The translations under genes and the position numbers were made by a program. Below, in pieces: positions 19,619 to 29,800 of a stretch of 64,000 nt of DNA (the first letter of the stretch is position 1; every line of letters begins with the position of its first letter). The stretch covers positions 1 through 64,000 of the forward strand of contig JADLHG010000062.1 of assembly GCA_020848905.1 (NCBI GenBank), written 5' to 3'. The DNA comes from Deltaproteobacteria bacterium (GTDB lineage: Bacteria > Myxococcota_A > Polyangia > GCA-2747355 > JADLHG01). The notes beneath the pieces are model-generated. The model was not told the DNA's origin, made no database searches, and saw only the letters and a program-made list of their open reading frames with translations.

Positions 19619-21655
19619 ATGGTCAAGATCCACGACGGTCGTCTGCTCACCACCCCCGAGGAGCTGGCTCCCGGGGTCCCCTGGCTCGTGACGGGAAACG
19701 AGTACGTCAGCCTCCCCACCCTGCGACCGACCGACGGGGCCGTGGAACGGCTCGGCGTGCTTCACTTCGCCGAGGCTTCGCTCCTCGAGGTCTGCGGGAG
19801 CAGCCCTGCGGCGAAGGAGCCGGGGAGCGAGGCGCTCTTCCTGCCGCGGCTCGTGCGCGGGGGGGTCCCCGAGCCTCTCGCGGGCAAGCTGACCTGGGAG
19901 CGGCTCGGGGACTTCGTCCCGCGCTTCCGATACGCCTCGAGCGACGGAGCGCTAGGCCTCGAGGGCACGGTCTTCGCCCCCCCCGGCGAGAAGGGCTTCG
20001 TCTACGCCTTGCGCGTCGAGCACCGGGGCGCGGCGGGGGTGGCGGCGGTGGAGCTCGAGCTGGGTCTCGACGGGAGCTGGGGCGACAGCCTGCAGACGGT
20101 CTTCACCAGCGGCCGCGTCCACGGCGTGCACCGCGCGAGCTACAACCGCTGGCTGGAAGGACCGGTCTTCGAGCTGCGCGCGGGCACCGCCCGGCTCGGC
20201 TGGGCCGTGATGGCCTCGGAGGCGCTCACCCGCTGCGACTGGGGGGCGGCAGCCGGCGAGGCGGCCGTCGAGTCACCCGCGTCGGCCGAGTCGGCGGCGT
20301 CGACCGATTCACGCGCGGCGACCGACTCGCCCCGCGAGCTCACCCTCCCGGTGGGGGAGCCGCTCCGCTTCGGCTACGCGTCCACGCTGCGCCTCGCGCC
20401 GGGAGAGGCCCGGACCCTCGCCTTCTACGTGGCCGTGAACCGCGAGGGGGACGGGGCCCGCACCACCGCGATCCACCTGGCACGGCGCGGATTCACAGAC
20501 CTCCTCGACGAGACGCTGGCCTGGCACGCGGCCCGACGGGTGCTGCTCCCCCGGGCCCCCGAGGCCGACCGCGCGCGCCTCGAGCAGGTGGCGAACCTGA
20601 ACCTGGCCTTCAATCGCCTCTTCGCCCTCGGTCGCACGATCGACACCGAGGAGCTCGTAGCCATCACCTCGCGCAGCCCGCGCTACTACGTGAGCGCCGC
20701 CTTCTGGTCGCGCGACAGCTTCCTCTGGAGCCTGCCCGCCGTGGCCCTGACCGATACGGCCGCGGCCCGCGAGCTGCTGCTCAACGCCTTCACGCGGCAC
20801 CTCCGCAACGCCGGGGTGCACGCGCTCTACCTGGACGGAGCCGTGCTCTACCCGGGCTTCGAGCTGGACGAGCTCTGCGCCTTCGTCCTCGGGATCGATA
20901 CCTACGTGCGCCACAGCGGTGAGCTCGCCTTTCTGGACGAGCCGCTCGTGCGTCAGACCCTCGGACGCGTCGAGACGGAGCTCTTCCGCCATCGCCACGG
21001 CACGCACTGGCTGTTCGACACCTTCCTCTACCCCTCCGACGATCCGGCAACCTACCCCTACCTGACCTACGACAACGCGCTCGTGGCCCGGACCTTCGAG
21101 CTCCTCGCCGACTGGGCCGAGCTCAAGCTCCTGCCCGCGGCCCGGCCGACGCACCCGCGCGCCGAGGGCCTCACCTACCGGCAGCTCGCCTCCGCCGTGC
21201 GCCAGGCGATCTTCGAGCACCTGGTCGTCCCGGGCCCCCTCGGCCCCATGTTCGCCTGGTCGACCGACCTCGGCGCCCCGCCCCGGCACAAGGTCTACGA
21301 CGAGCCGCCCGGGAGTCTGCAGCTCCTCGCGCACTACGGCCTCTGCAGCCTCGAAAGCCCGGTGCTGCAGAACACCATCGCCTGGATCCACTCGCCCCAT
21401 AACCCCTACGCGTACGAGGGACGCTTCGCCGAGGTGGGGTGCCCGCACTCCGAACATCCCTTCGTGATGGGGCTCTTCAACAGCCTCCTCTGCGGGCGGG
21501 CGGAGTCGACGCGAGAGACGCTCGCCCACGCGCCTCTGGACGGGGGGCTGGCCTGCGAAGCCTTCGACCGCGAGAGCGGCGAGGCCAAGACCGGGGCAGC
21601 GTTCGCCACCTGCGCGGGCTTTCTGGGCTACGCGATGTGGAAGGCCTGGGGCTGA
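19619..21655 (+). CDS. Six-hairpin glycosidase, amylo-alpha-1,6-glucosidase/GH125-like
   Basis: This 678-residue protein has an N-terminal beta-rich domain (about 1-290), then an alpha/alpha toroid with AAFWSRDSFLWSLPA, where the Asp after the Arg resembles the acid of debranching and GH125-type enzymes. A second conserved stretch is PSDDPATYPYLTYDNALVAR. It has no signal peptide, so it is probably cytoplasmic. It lies 46 bases after the kinase-like gene and ends the long plus-strand cluster. A short Ala/Ser/Thr-rich insert (near residue 220) separates the two halves. The substrate is uncertain. Confidence 0.68.
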   Translation: MVKIHDGRLLTTPEELAPGVPWLVTGNEYVSLPTLRPTDGAVERLGVLHFAEASLLEVCGSSPAAKEPGSEALFLPRLVRGGVPEPLAGKLTWERLGDFVPRFRYASSDGALGLEGTVFAPPGEKGFVYALRVEHRGAAGVAAVELELGLDGSWGDSLQTVFTSGRVHGVHRASYNRWLEGPVFELRAGTARLGWAVMASEALTRCDWGAAAGEAAVESPASAESAASTDSRAATDSPRELTLPVGEPLRFGYASTLRLAPGEARTLAFYVAVNREGDGARTTAIHLARRGFTDLLDETLAWHAARRVLLPRAPEADRARLEQVANLNLAFNRLFALGRTIDTEELVAITSRSPRYYVSAAFWSRDSFLWSLPAVALTDTAAARELLLNAFTRHLRNAGVHALYLDGAVLYPGFELDELCAFVLGIDTYVRHSGELAFLDEPLVRQTLGRVETELFRHRHGTHWLFDTFLYPSDDPATYPYLTYDNALVARTFELLADWAELKLLPAARPTHPRAEGLTYRQLASAVRQAIFEHLVVPGPLGPMFAWSTDLGAPPRHKVYDEPPGSLQLLAHYGLCSLESPVLQNTIAWIHSPHNPYAYEGRFAEVGCPHSEHPFVMGLFNSLLCGRAESTRETLAHAPLDGGLACEAFDRESGEAKTGAAFATCAGFLGYAMWKAWG

Positions 21656-21665
21656 GCCGCGGGGC

Positions 21666-21696
21666 CCGGTAGCCCGCCGCCGCGCTCCGCTACCGG
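21666..21696. terminator. Possible bidirectional terminator hairpin
   Basis: CCGGTAGC at 21666-21673 pairs perfectly with GCTACCGG at 21689-21696 around a 15-base loop. The right arm contains the stop codon of the convergent gene at 21690. No T-tract is present. Position between two convergent genes supports a terminator role. Confidence 0.4.
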
Positions 21697-22661
21697 CCGT
21701 ACTTCCGCAGGATGTGCCAGTTGTTCGCGTCGACGGCGCGCTGATCCGCGTAGTTCACCTGGTAGCCCATGCCGGAGTCCACCATGCTGGGCGCGGGCGT
21801 GGCCTGCGACAGGGGTTGACGGTGCAGGCGCTGGCCGAGCGGCTGCCCGAGCAACGCGCGCACCGCGCGGCGCCCTTGGTCCAGCCCGAGAGACTGCTGC
21901 GCGCCGTCGGGCTCGGCGCGCTTGAAGCGCTGGTAGCTCGTCTCCACCGAGGCCTCGGGGATGTCGAAGCCCCACTTGCGGCGCACGTCCACGACCACGC
22001 CGCGCACGACGTCCTCGACGAAGAAGGTGCGCAGCACCTCCTCCATGCGGGCCAGGCGCGGAAAGCGCGCCACCAGCCCGGCCATCTCCTCGGGGCGTGG
22101 CTCGAGGTCCGGGCGATCGGCCCGCGCCGGCGGACGGCCGCTCGGATAGACCACACTTTCCTTGCGTAGCCCCGCGGTGGCGAAGTGCGTTTCGTCCGCC
22201 GCCCCCTCTCCGAAGACGCTCACCGCCCGGTAGAGCGCCGTGCGCTGCCCCTCGGGAGCGGCCGGCCAGTAGTAGACCTGGGCCGCATCCACGCCGTGCT
22301 TGTCGAACGTCACGTTCCCGCCCGGCCGCATACTCACCACGCCCCAGGTGTACCGCGTGCGGCGCTCTTGCAGCAGTATGCCGGGACCGTAGAGCCGGAT
22401 GCGCTCGGCCAGCCCCTCGCGCGAGAGGAGCGGGAGCACCCCCCGCAACACCTCGGCCACCACCGCCTCGGCGGGCGGACACGCGCTCAGGACCAGCGTC
22501 GCGGGGTCGACGACCCGGATCGTGCCCGAGGGCGTGTTCGAGACGACCTGCTCCGCGCGGGCCGGCAGCGCGGCGAGCGCGAGGAACCCCGAGAGCGCGA
22601 ACAGCGCCGGCGGTCCGAGGACCAGCGGCCGAGCGAGCTGACCAGTACGGGATGCGAGCAT
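21690..22661 (-). CDS. Exported protein of unknown function
   Basis: This 323-residue protein is not recognised. The ATG at 22661 has a GGAGG site six bases upstream and gives a signal peptide ending near PARAEQ, so export to the periplasm is likely. The mature part contains a hydrophobic segment IRVVDPATLVLSACPPAEAVV, a beta-rich centre, and a charged C-terminal half ending in NNWHILRKYGR. It is convergent with the glycosidase gene and divergent from the transposase gene. No catalytic motif could be named. Confidence 0.6.
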   Translation of the reverse strand: MLASRTGQLARPLVLGPPALFALSGFLALAALPARAEQVVSNTPSGTIRVVDPATLVLSACPPAEAVVAEVLRGVLPLLSREGLAERIRLYGPGILLQERRTRYTWGVVSMRPGGNVTFDKHGVDAAQVYYWPAAPEGQRTALYRAVSVFGEGAADETHFATAGLRKESVVYPSGRPPARADRPDLEPRPEEMAGLVARFPRLARMEEVLRTFFVEDVVRGVVVDVRRKWGFDIPEASVETSYQRFKRAEPDGAQQSLGLDQGRRAVRALLGQPLGQRLHRQPLSQATPAPSMVDSGMGYQVNYADQRAVDANNWHILRKYGR

Positions 22662-22906
22662 CGAAGCCTCCGGGACCGCAGGTTGCAAGGCACGGTCCAA
22701 ACGCGCCGTGGGGAATCACACGACTTTTCTGGGACGGGCCGCGCAGGGACGCGGCTTCCGTCGCCGCTCTGGATCCAGGGCCGGGGAGCCACTGCAGATG
22801 AACGTGGGCAGCGGAGGCGTGGGGCGAGAGCGCGAGCGGTCGTGGGCGCACGCGGGCGGCCGGGGTGGGTCGGTGCGGCGGGGAGTGTTTCTTGCGTGTG
22901 TGTCTT

Positions 22907-22967
22907 CGTGCAAGGACAACGCCGAACACTGTACGTGCAAGGACCTTGCCTTTGTTCGTGCAAGGAC
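22907..22967 (+). repeat. Three direct repeats upstream of the Y1 transposase
   Basis: CGTGCAAGGAC occurs three times without mismatch, at 22907-22917, 22934-22944 and 22957-22967 (periods 27 and 23). In addition CCTTGC at 22944-22949 and GCAAGG at 22960-22965 form a perfect inverted repeat around a 10-base loop. The array ends five bases before the -35 of the transposase promoter. The rest of the roughly 350-base gap from 22662 holds nothing else I recognise. Confidence 0.7.
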
Positions 22968-22972
22968 ATCTC

Positions 22973-23001
22973 TTGACGTCAGACCGGCGCTTTGCTAGTA
23001 T
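22973..23001 (+). promoter_or_regulatory. Sigma-70-like promoter of the Y1 transposase
   Basis: TTGACG at 22973-22978 and TAGTAT at 22996-23001 are separated by 17 bases. The predicted start near 23008 leaves about 50 bases before the chosen ATG. The surrounding sequence is less GC-rich than the neighbouring genes. Confidence 0.55.
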
Positions 23002-23057
23002 TAGCCCTATTCATGCTGGCGTGTAAACGCACATCCTCCTCGGGCAATGACCGGTTC

Positions 23058-23774
23058 ATGGGCGCCCGTCTTGCGGCGGGTTCTGCGAAGCAGCTTCCAC
23101 TGCCTATGCGGGAGGCGACGGGATGGGGCGGGAAGCGCGAGGGCGCGGGAAGGAAGAAACGGCCCGGGAGCGGACTGCCGCATCGCGCGCGACCGCTGCT
23201 GGCGAGCCGGTTTCCGGTGCACGTGACCATGAAGGTCGTGGAGGGGCTGCCGAACCTGCGGAGCAAGAAGCAGCTACGAGCGATCGAAAACGCCTTCGTG
23301 AAGTCGGCGGGGCGCTTCGGCATGAACCTCGCGCACTACTCGATCCAGAAGAACCACCTGCACCTCGTGACCGAGGCCAAGGATCGGGAGGTGCTCATGC
23401 GAGGGCTGCGGGCGCTGGCGATTCGCCTCGCGCACGCGCTGAATGGGACCGTGGGCCGCAGGGGACGGGTCTTTCGGGACCGCTACCACCAGCACATCCT
23501 GAAGACGCCGAGCGAGGTGAAGGCCGCCCTCTCGTACGTGCTTCAAAATCGACGCAAGCACGAACGCGCACGCGGCAAGTGGGTCCCGCGGCGCGACCTC
23601 GACGCGTGCAGCTCGGCGCGCTACTTCACCGGGTGGAAGGACCTTGTGCCGATCCCCCCCGACGGAGACCCGCCGGTGCTCGAGCCGCGGACCTGGCTCC
23701 TCAAGACCGGCTGGAAGCTGCGGGGACTGATTCCCACGAGCGCGGTGCCGGGCACGAAAGACCTGGCCGGCTGA
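23058..23774 (+). CDS. REP-associated tyrosine transposase (Y1/IS200-like, RAYT)
   Basis: This protein of about 238 residues has the N-terminal WGGKREGAGRKK seen in RAYT proteins. The HUH metal motif is HLH in IQKNHLHLV, and the candidate catalytic Tyr is in LSYVLQNRRKH. Such enzymes are single domesticated copies that handle short palindromic REP sequences rather than move as insertion sequences. Possible ATG starts lie at 23013, 23058 and 23106; 23058 keeps the conserved QLPLP stretch. None has a good ribosome binding site. No inverted-repeat ends were seen. Confidence 0.8.
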   Translation: MGARLAAGSAKQLPLPMREATGWGGKREGAGRKKRPGSGLPHRARPLLASRFPVHVTMKVVEGLPNLRSKKQLRAIENAFVKSAGRFGMNLAHYSIQKNHLHLVTEAKDREVLMRGLRALAIRLAHALNGTVGRRGRVFRDRYHQHILKTPSEVKAALSYVLQNRRKHERARGKWVPRRDLDACSSARYFTGWKDLVPIPPDGDPPVLEPRTWLLKTGWKLRGLIPTSAVPGTKDLAG

Positions 23775-23843
23775 GGGGCCTGGACGGCTGCGCTCTCGGC
23801 GCCCTGGCCTTGGGGACGATGAAGCCGCTACGAGGACGCTGCA

Positions 23844-26800
23844 CTACGTGTGCGCGCGGAGCTGCACCACGGAGCCGGTCTCCTCGGGGCGCCGGCGCTG
23901 CAGGATGCGCTCGGCCACGTGGCGCGCCTTGCGCACCTCGAGGGGGAAGCGCGCCAGCTCGAGCTCGGAGGAGCCGAGGTTGATCACGCCGTTCACGAGC
24001 AGCACCTGGTAGGTCAGCTCCTCGATGCCGTTCCAGAAGCGGATCGGATCGTAGACGCCCAGGTCCACGTCCAGCTCGCCGAGGTCGACGGCGTAATCGC
24101 GATTGGCGCAGATGTCGCGGATGGCCGCGAGCTGGTCGGGGAGCGCGATCCCCGGGCGGAAGCTGCCGCGCGCGACCCCGCTCGCCGGATCGTACCTGTA
24201 ATACGGCGTGGCCAGCGTGAACGGCCGCCCCTCCGCGTCGAGGAAGGCGACGTGCGTGCTTTCGTGCTCCTCGAGGAGCAGCAGATTGTAGCCCTCGAGG
24301 TCCACGGGAAGGTTCGCCCCGGCCTCCACGAGGCCGCCGTAGGGCTTGCGCATCGCCTGGTGCACGGCGTCCTTGTTGCGTTGGAAGCGCGCGTTCACCT
24401 CCTCGTCCTCGAGGAGAAACTCGACGATGTCGAGTGCCGCCTTGGCCGGCCCCGAGAACTCGTACCCTTCGCGCGCGAGCTGGGTCTTGATCACGCCGGT
24501 GTGAACCTTCGCGCCCCGCATGGCGTCGGCGAAGAGACCGAGCGTCCGGTCCATCCCCTCGGGGTCCACGAAAGGGTTGCCGCAGAAGGTGCTCACCAGC
24601 GGCTCGTAGATCTGGTCGTAGACCTCCCGGTCCAGCACCACCCGCTGACGCCCCTCGCAGAGCAGCCAGAAGAGGTTCTGCATCAGGTCGTACTCCACGC
24701 CGTAGATCTGCCGCTCCTGGCCCCCCTGCCGGAAGCGCTTCCCCTTGAACGCCGCGCTCACGATCTCGCGCGCCAGGTAGACGTCCCCCGCTCCGTCGCG
24801 AAAGACGAGGCAGGTGCGCTCCTTCCCGCCGACCGGCATCACCTCCCAGGCGAGGAGGTCGTCGACCGCGTGCCGGTAGCGCGTGACGAGCGCCGTCTCC
24901 TCCGCCAGCTCGAGCCCGGCCCGCAGCGTCGGCTGGTCCCCCGCCGTCCCCTTGTTCTTGCGCAGGCCGCGCACGAGCACGTGCTTGAGCACGTGGTGCG
25001 CGTCCTCGCTCACCTCCACCGCGTTGCCGCGCGTGCCCTCGTAGTTGTTGATGTAGAAGAAGCCGTTCACCCGCGTCGGCCGCAAGAGCTTCTTGCGGTC
25101 ACAGATCCCCGGGATGGTCACGCGCGGGTTCTTCGGGTGGTCGAGGTTCGAGTAGCTCCCCTTCTTCAGCAGGTCCCCGTAGCGCGCCTTCCACCCCTCG
25201 GTGATGTCGGTCAGGCGCATGAAGTCGCCCGTCTCGGTGCCGAAGGCGTAGAGCTGACGGTCCTCGCCGCGCCAGATCGAGAGCATGTCGCCGGCGAGGA
25301 TGTCCACCTTGCGCACCTCGGCCGCCAGGGCCTTGCCGCTGATCATCTGCTCCATCAGCGCGGTGATCGTCTCCGACTTGCCCGCCCCGCTGTCGGCCGA
25401 GAAAACGAGCGTCTTGCGCAGCCCGTTCTTGAAGGTGATGGTGATCATCGCCCCATGCACGGGCAGACCGCCGAGCGCCTTGACCTGCTCGTTGTGCAGC
25501 GTGAGCAGCGACTTCTTCAGAAAGCCGACGTAGTCCGTCGCGTCCTCGCGCGCCACCCAGGCGGTCGGCAGGAGCGCGCCCCCGGCCTTGCGGTCGAGGA
25601 TATAGCCCGTCTTGTAGCTGTCCCCGACGATCTTGGCCGGCAGGCCGAAGAGGAGCACGCCGTCCCAGTCGAGCCCCTTCAGGTTCTCCTTCAGCTGCAC
25701 GGCCTCGATCTGCGGGAAGAGCCGGAGCTCGTCGCTGATCAGGTGAAAGCACGACCTGTGGATCACGAGCAGCATGCGGAAGGGCCCCACCTGCACCGCC
25801 TTGCAGACGTAGTGCCCGAGCTCGGCGAGCTCCGCGAAGGCGTCGAGGCGTCGCCGGAAGAAGTCGAGGCCCGGCGTGGCGCGTCCCGCGACGTCCCCGC
25901 TCCCGTCGCGGCGGATGAAGCCGTAGCGATAGTCGGAGACGCGCTTCGTGGCCCCCGTGGTGGCCGACGGCATCGGGTTCAGCGCCGTCGTCGCCCCCGC
26001 GAAGGTGCAGCCGGAGACGATCGCCTTCAGGTACGGCGGTAGCCCCGCGTGCGGCTTCACCCCGTCGAGCTCCTCGTAGCCGATCTCGAAGCTCGAGGGC
26101 GCGGCGGTGCGCGCCTCGGGCAGCTCGAAGGCGTGCATCAGCTCGTTGACGAGCCGGTTCACGTTGTCGCTGATCCCCTGCAGCGCGGCGACCTTCTCCT
26201 CGTAGCGCCGTGCCTCGAGCCGCACCGCGAGCACCTTGATCGTGCTCGCGCCGTGCCACTCGTCGTAGAGCGCGCGCATCAGCTGGCGGAAGACGTCGTC
26301 GATGAGGTGCCGGTCGTGATAGGCGGCCTGACAGGCCAGCGGCCCGTAGCGGTTCACCACGCGGTCGAAGGAGAGGTCCGCGAGGCGCGCCTCCCGGCGG
26401 TAGACCTTCTTCAGCAGCCGGCGGTAGAGCAGGCGGAAGACCTCGCTGCCGAGGAGCTCGTCCACCGTCTCGCAGCCGCGGGTCTGCACGAAGACCTTGT
26501 CCGCGACGGAGCGCCCCTCCTCGATGCAGTAGACGACCCCCTTCTCGCTCGGGCTCACGGCGAAGCCCATCCGCGTCGGCGCGCGCTTCGGGGCCGGCGC
26601 GTCGGCCGGCCGCGGCACGATTCCGTGCGCCGCGAGCAAGGGGAGCAGGTCCTCGACCAGCCGCTCGAGCTCGTCGCCCCCCTCCCCGGCGAAGATCCGG
26701 GGCAGCGCAGCCGGGTCACGCCCCGCGCGGTCGAACTCGTCCCAGTAGCGCCGCAGGATGGTGACGTAGGTCTCGATGGCCTGCCCGAGGCGGTCGTAGC

Positions 26801-29800
26801 TCGCGCGGTCCCCGGCCAGGCTCCCTCCCAGCGAGAGGCGCACGAAGCCGTCCCCGGCGTGGATCACGTCGGCCTTGCGGTACTCGCTCGCCGCCTGCAG
26901 GAAGGCGCGGATCCCGCGCACGTCGCCCCCGTCGCAGAGGCGCACGCAATAATAGAACGCGCCGTGGGGCTCGATGGCCTGCCGGTCGGGTGCGGCGCGT
27001 AGAAACGCCAGGCGGCACTGCTCGACGCGCTTCTCCACGTCGGTGCGTAGGCGCCGCTCGAGGCGGAGCTGTTTCAGGCCCTTCACCAGGCCGCTCAGGC
27101 ACTCGGAGAGATGGCGGGCCGTGGCGCCGCGCTGCTCGAGGCGCAAGAGCTCCTCGTAGCCGCCGAGCAGGGTCTCGAAGACCACCACCGAGAAGGTCTC
27201 GTCCTCGACGCGACCGAGCGCCTCCTCGAGGAGTACGCGGAGCTTCTCTTGCGGCGTCCCGGTGGCCGTCGGGTCGACCAGCTCCGCCGCGATGCGTTCG
27301 ACCTCGCGGGTGGTGCGCTTCGCCGCCAGGCCCGACTCGAGCTTGAGCTGCGTCAGGTAGAGCGACATGAGGTGCGGCCCCGAGGCGCGCCGCTCGGCGT
27401 ACTCCACCGCCTCCGGGACGTTGGAGTGCAAAAGGCCCGTCCGGTCGCCGGCCCCCTCGAGCCCTTTCGTCGTGGCGCTGACGGTGATGACCCGCACCGG
27501 GCGCGCGAAGTGGCTGCGGTACTTCTCGTAGACCTGCGCCAGGCAGTCGTCCCCCTCGCGGGCCTTGCGCTCGCTGAAGATCAGCTTGTGGTACGAGTTG
27601 TCGTCGAGAATCGTGAGGCCGTACTCCTCCGCGATCTGCAGCAGCTTCAGCACCGTCTCGCGCCGGTAGACCACCGCCGTCGGGTTGTGCGGCGAATTCA
27701 CGACGAGCAGCATGCTCCGACAATAGAGCTCGAAGACCTCGGGGAAGCGCCGGAAGAGGTAGCGCAGCTCCTCGAGCCGCTGCACGAGCACGAGCGGGTC
27801 GAGCTCGTGGTGCGCGTTCTGCGGCACGAGGATCTGGCAGTGCGTCGGGTAGTCCTTCTCCGGAAAGACGTCCTGGTAGGTCCAGGCCATCTCGGGGAGG
27901 ATCAGCGTCGGGTAGAAGTGCCCCTGCTCGACGAGGTTCAGCACCGCCTCGATCTCGCCCACCGCGACGGGGTCGAGCTCGCCCTTGAGGTCCGCGATCG
28001 AGCGCTGCGCCGTCCGCACCAGCTCCTGCACCGGCGTCAGCACGTCGCGCAATCTCCGGTCGTAGCGCCCCACCTTGTCGCCGACGAGCTCCTCGAGACG
28101 TCCGTGCAAGGCGCCGAGCCCCGCCTCGGACATCGCGCGCTTGAGGAGCGCCGCCGCCCCTCCGGTCACGTTGCCAAAGGCCGCCTTGTCCACCCCCTCC
28201 CGCGTGAGCCGCGCCATCTTGCTCGCCGCGTCGGCCGCCCGGTAGACCATCGTGCGCGCCATGTGGTCGGCCAGGCGCACCCCCTCCTCGCCGGCCTTCC
28301 ACTGCGTGGGTGAGAGCGCGCGCACCTGCGACTGCTTGATCGCGGCCTGGATCTCGTCGGTGCTGGAGTCGGGGATCTGCAGGCCGCTCTTCAGCTCCTT
28401 GACGCGCTGACGGCAGCTCTCGAGGTGCGCCGCGCGGAACTCCTCCACGTGGCGCCGCACCGCCTCGCGGTGGTATTCGCCCACGAGCGTGAGCGCGCCG
28501 CGGCCGCCTCCCGGCAACACCGTCACGCGGTACTCCGCGGGGGGCAGCCCCTTGTAGAAGTAGCGCATCCAGCCTTCGGCCACCTCGCGGCGCAGGGCCT
28601 CGGCGCGCTCGTGGCGCGTGCGATCCGAGGAGGTGGCGACCTCCTCGAGGAACCGCACCATGCGGGCGAGCTTGGCGAGCGCCAGGTAGTCGAACAGCCC
28701 GTTGCGGCGCCACTCCTGCGCGCGGATCTCCTCGACCGTCGCGGCGCGCACCCCCTCCTCGACCAGCGAGGCCAGCCGCTGGTCGAGCGCCTGCCGGATC
28801 TCCGAGAGCACTCGGGGCGGGACGCGCTCGAGGATGCGACGGAGCTGCAGCTGGGTGTTCGCGGGGCGGCCGGCGAAGCTCACCTGCACGTTGCGCAGCG
28901 TCCGCGCCACGTGCGGAAAGAGCGTGTAGACGATGGTCGTGTTCGACTGCCGGGCCCGCGTCGAGTCGTCGATCAGGATCAGCCGCCCGAGGACGCTGGC
29001 CCAGCCGGTCTCCCCCTCGCGCGCAACGAAGATGCGGTGCGGAATGCGCGTGACCCGCGCCACGAAGACCGCGTTGGGCTCGATCTGCATGCGCGCCATC
29101 AGCCCGGCGTCTACCTTGTCCACGCCGTCGACGAGCCGCACCGGGGAGGCTCCCTGGGGGCCCGCCTTGTCGAAGACGTGGTTCTGCACCAGCTCGATCA
29201 CGCGCTCGGGGCTCTCGGTGACGATCGCGCGGTTGAAGAGGCGCGCCCCTTCGCAGTTCACGAACTCCGCCGCCTCGCGCAGGAACTCCGTCTCCTCGGC
29301 CGCGGTGTTGTAGTGCAGGCTCGATTCCACGAGCGTGCCGAGCAGTCCGAGGAGCTGCTCGACGGCGACCGGCTCGCAATCGAGCGTCTCGACGTGCGCG
29401 GCCAGCTCGCCCGCCGGACGGCCGAGCAGGGTGCGCGCGACCAGCTCCCGCATCCCCTGCGTCACCGGGGGCGTGCCGATGGAGAGGCTGTAGCGCGTGA
29501 GCACCTCGAGCGCCGCGGCGTCGAGCTCGAGGCGACCGTCGCCGACGCGCACGCTGCGCCCGAGCTTGCGCCGCAGCCGCGTCTTGAAGGTCTCGGCCGC
29601 GCGTACGACCTGGAAGACCGGCGACTCCCCCGTCGCGGGCATCAGCTGATCGAGCAGCGTGTAGCCCATGCGGTCGAAGGTCTGCTCGTACTCGCGGACC
29701 TGTCGCGTGACCGCCTCGAGCTCGCCGACGCTCGAGCCGTGGAGCTCCTCGGGCAGCGCGAGGATCTTGTCGATCTCGGGGATGAGCTGGGTGTGGATCG

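Noticed and set aside
22992-23057. Upstream start for the Y1 transposase at 22992 or 23013
   Set aside because: The predicted -10 and transcription start lie at 22996-23008, so the first start cannot be translated from this promoter and the second would have almost no leader.
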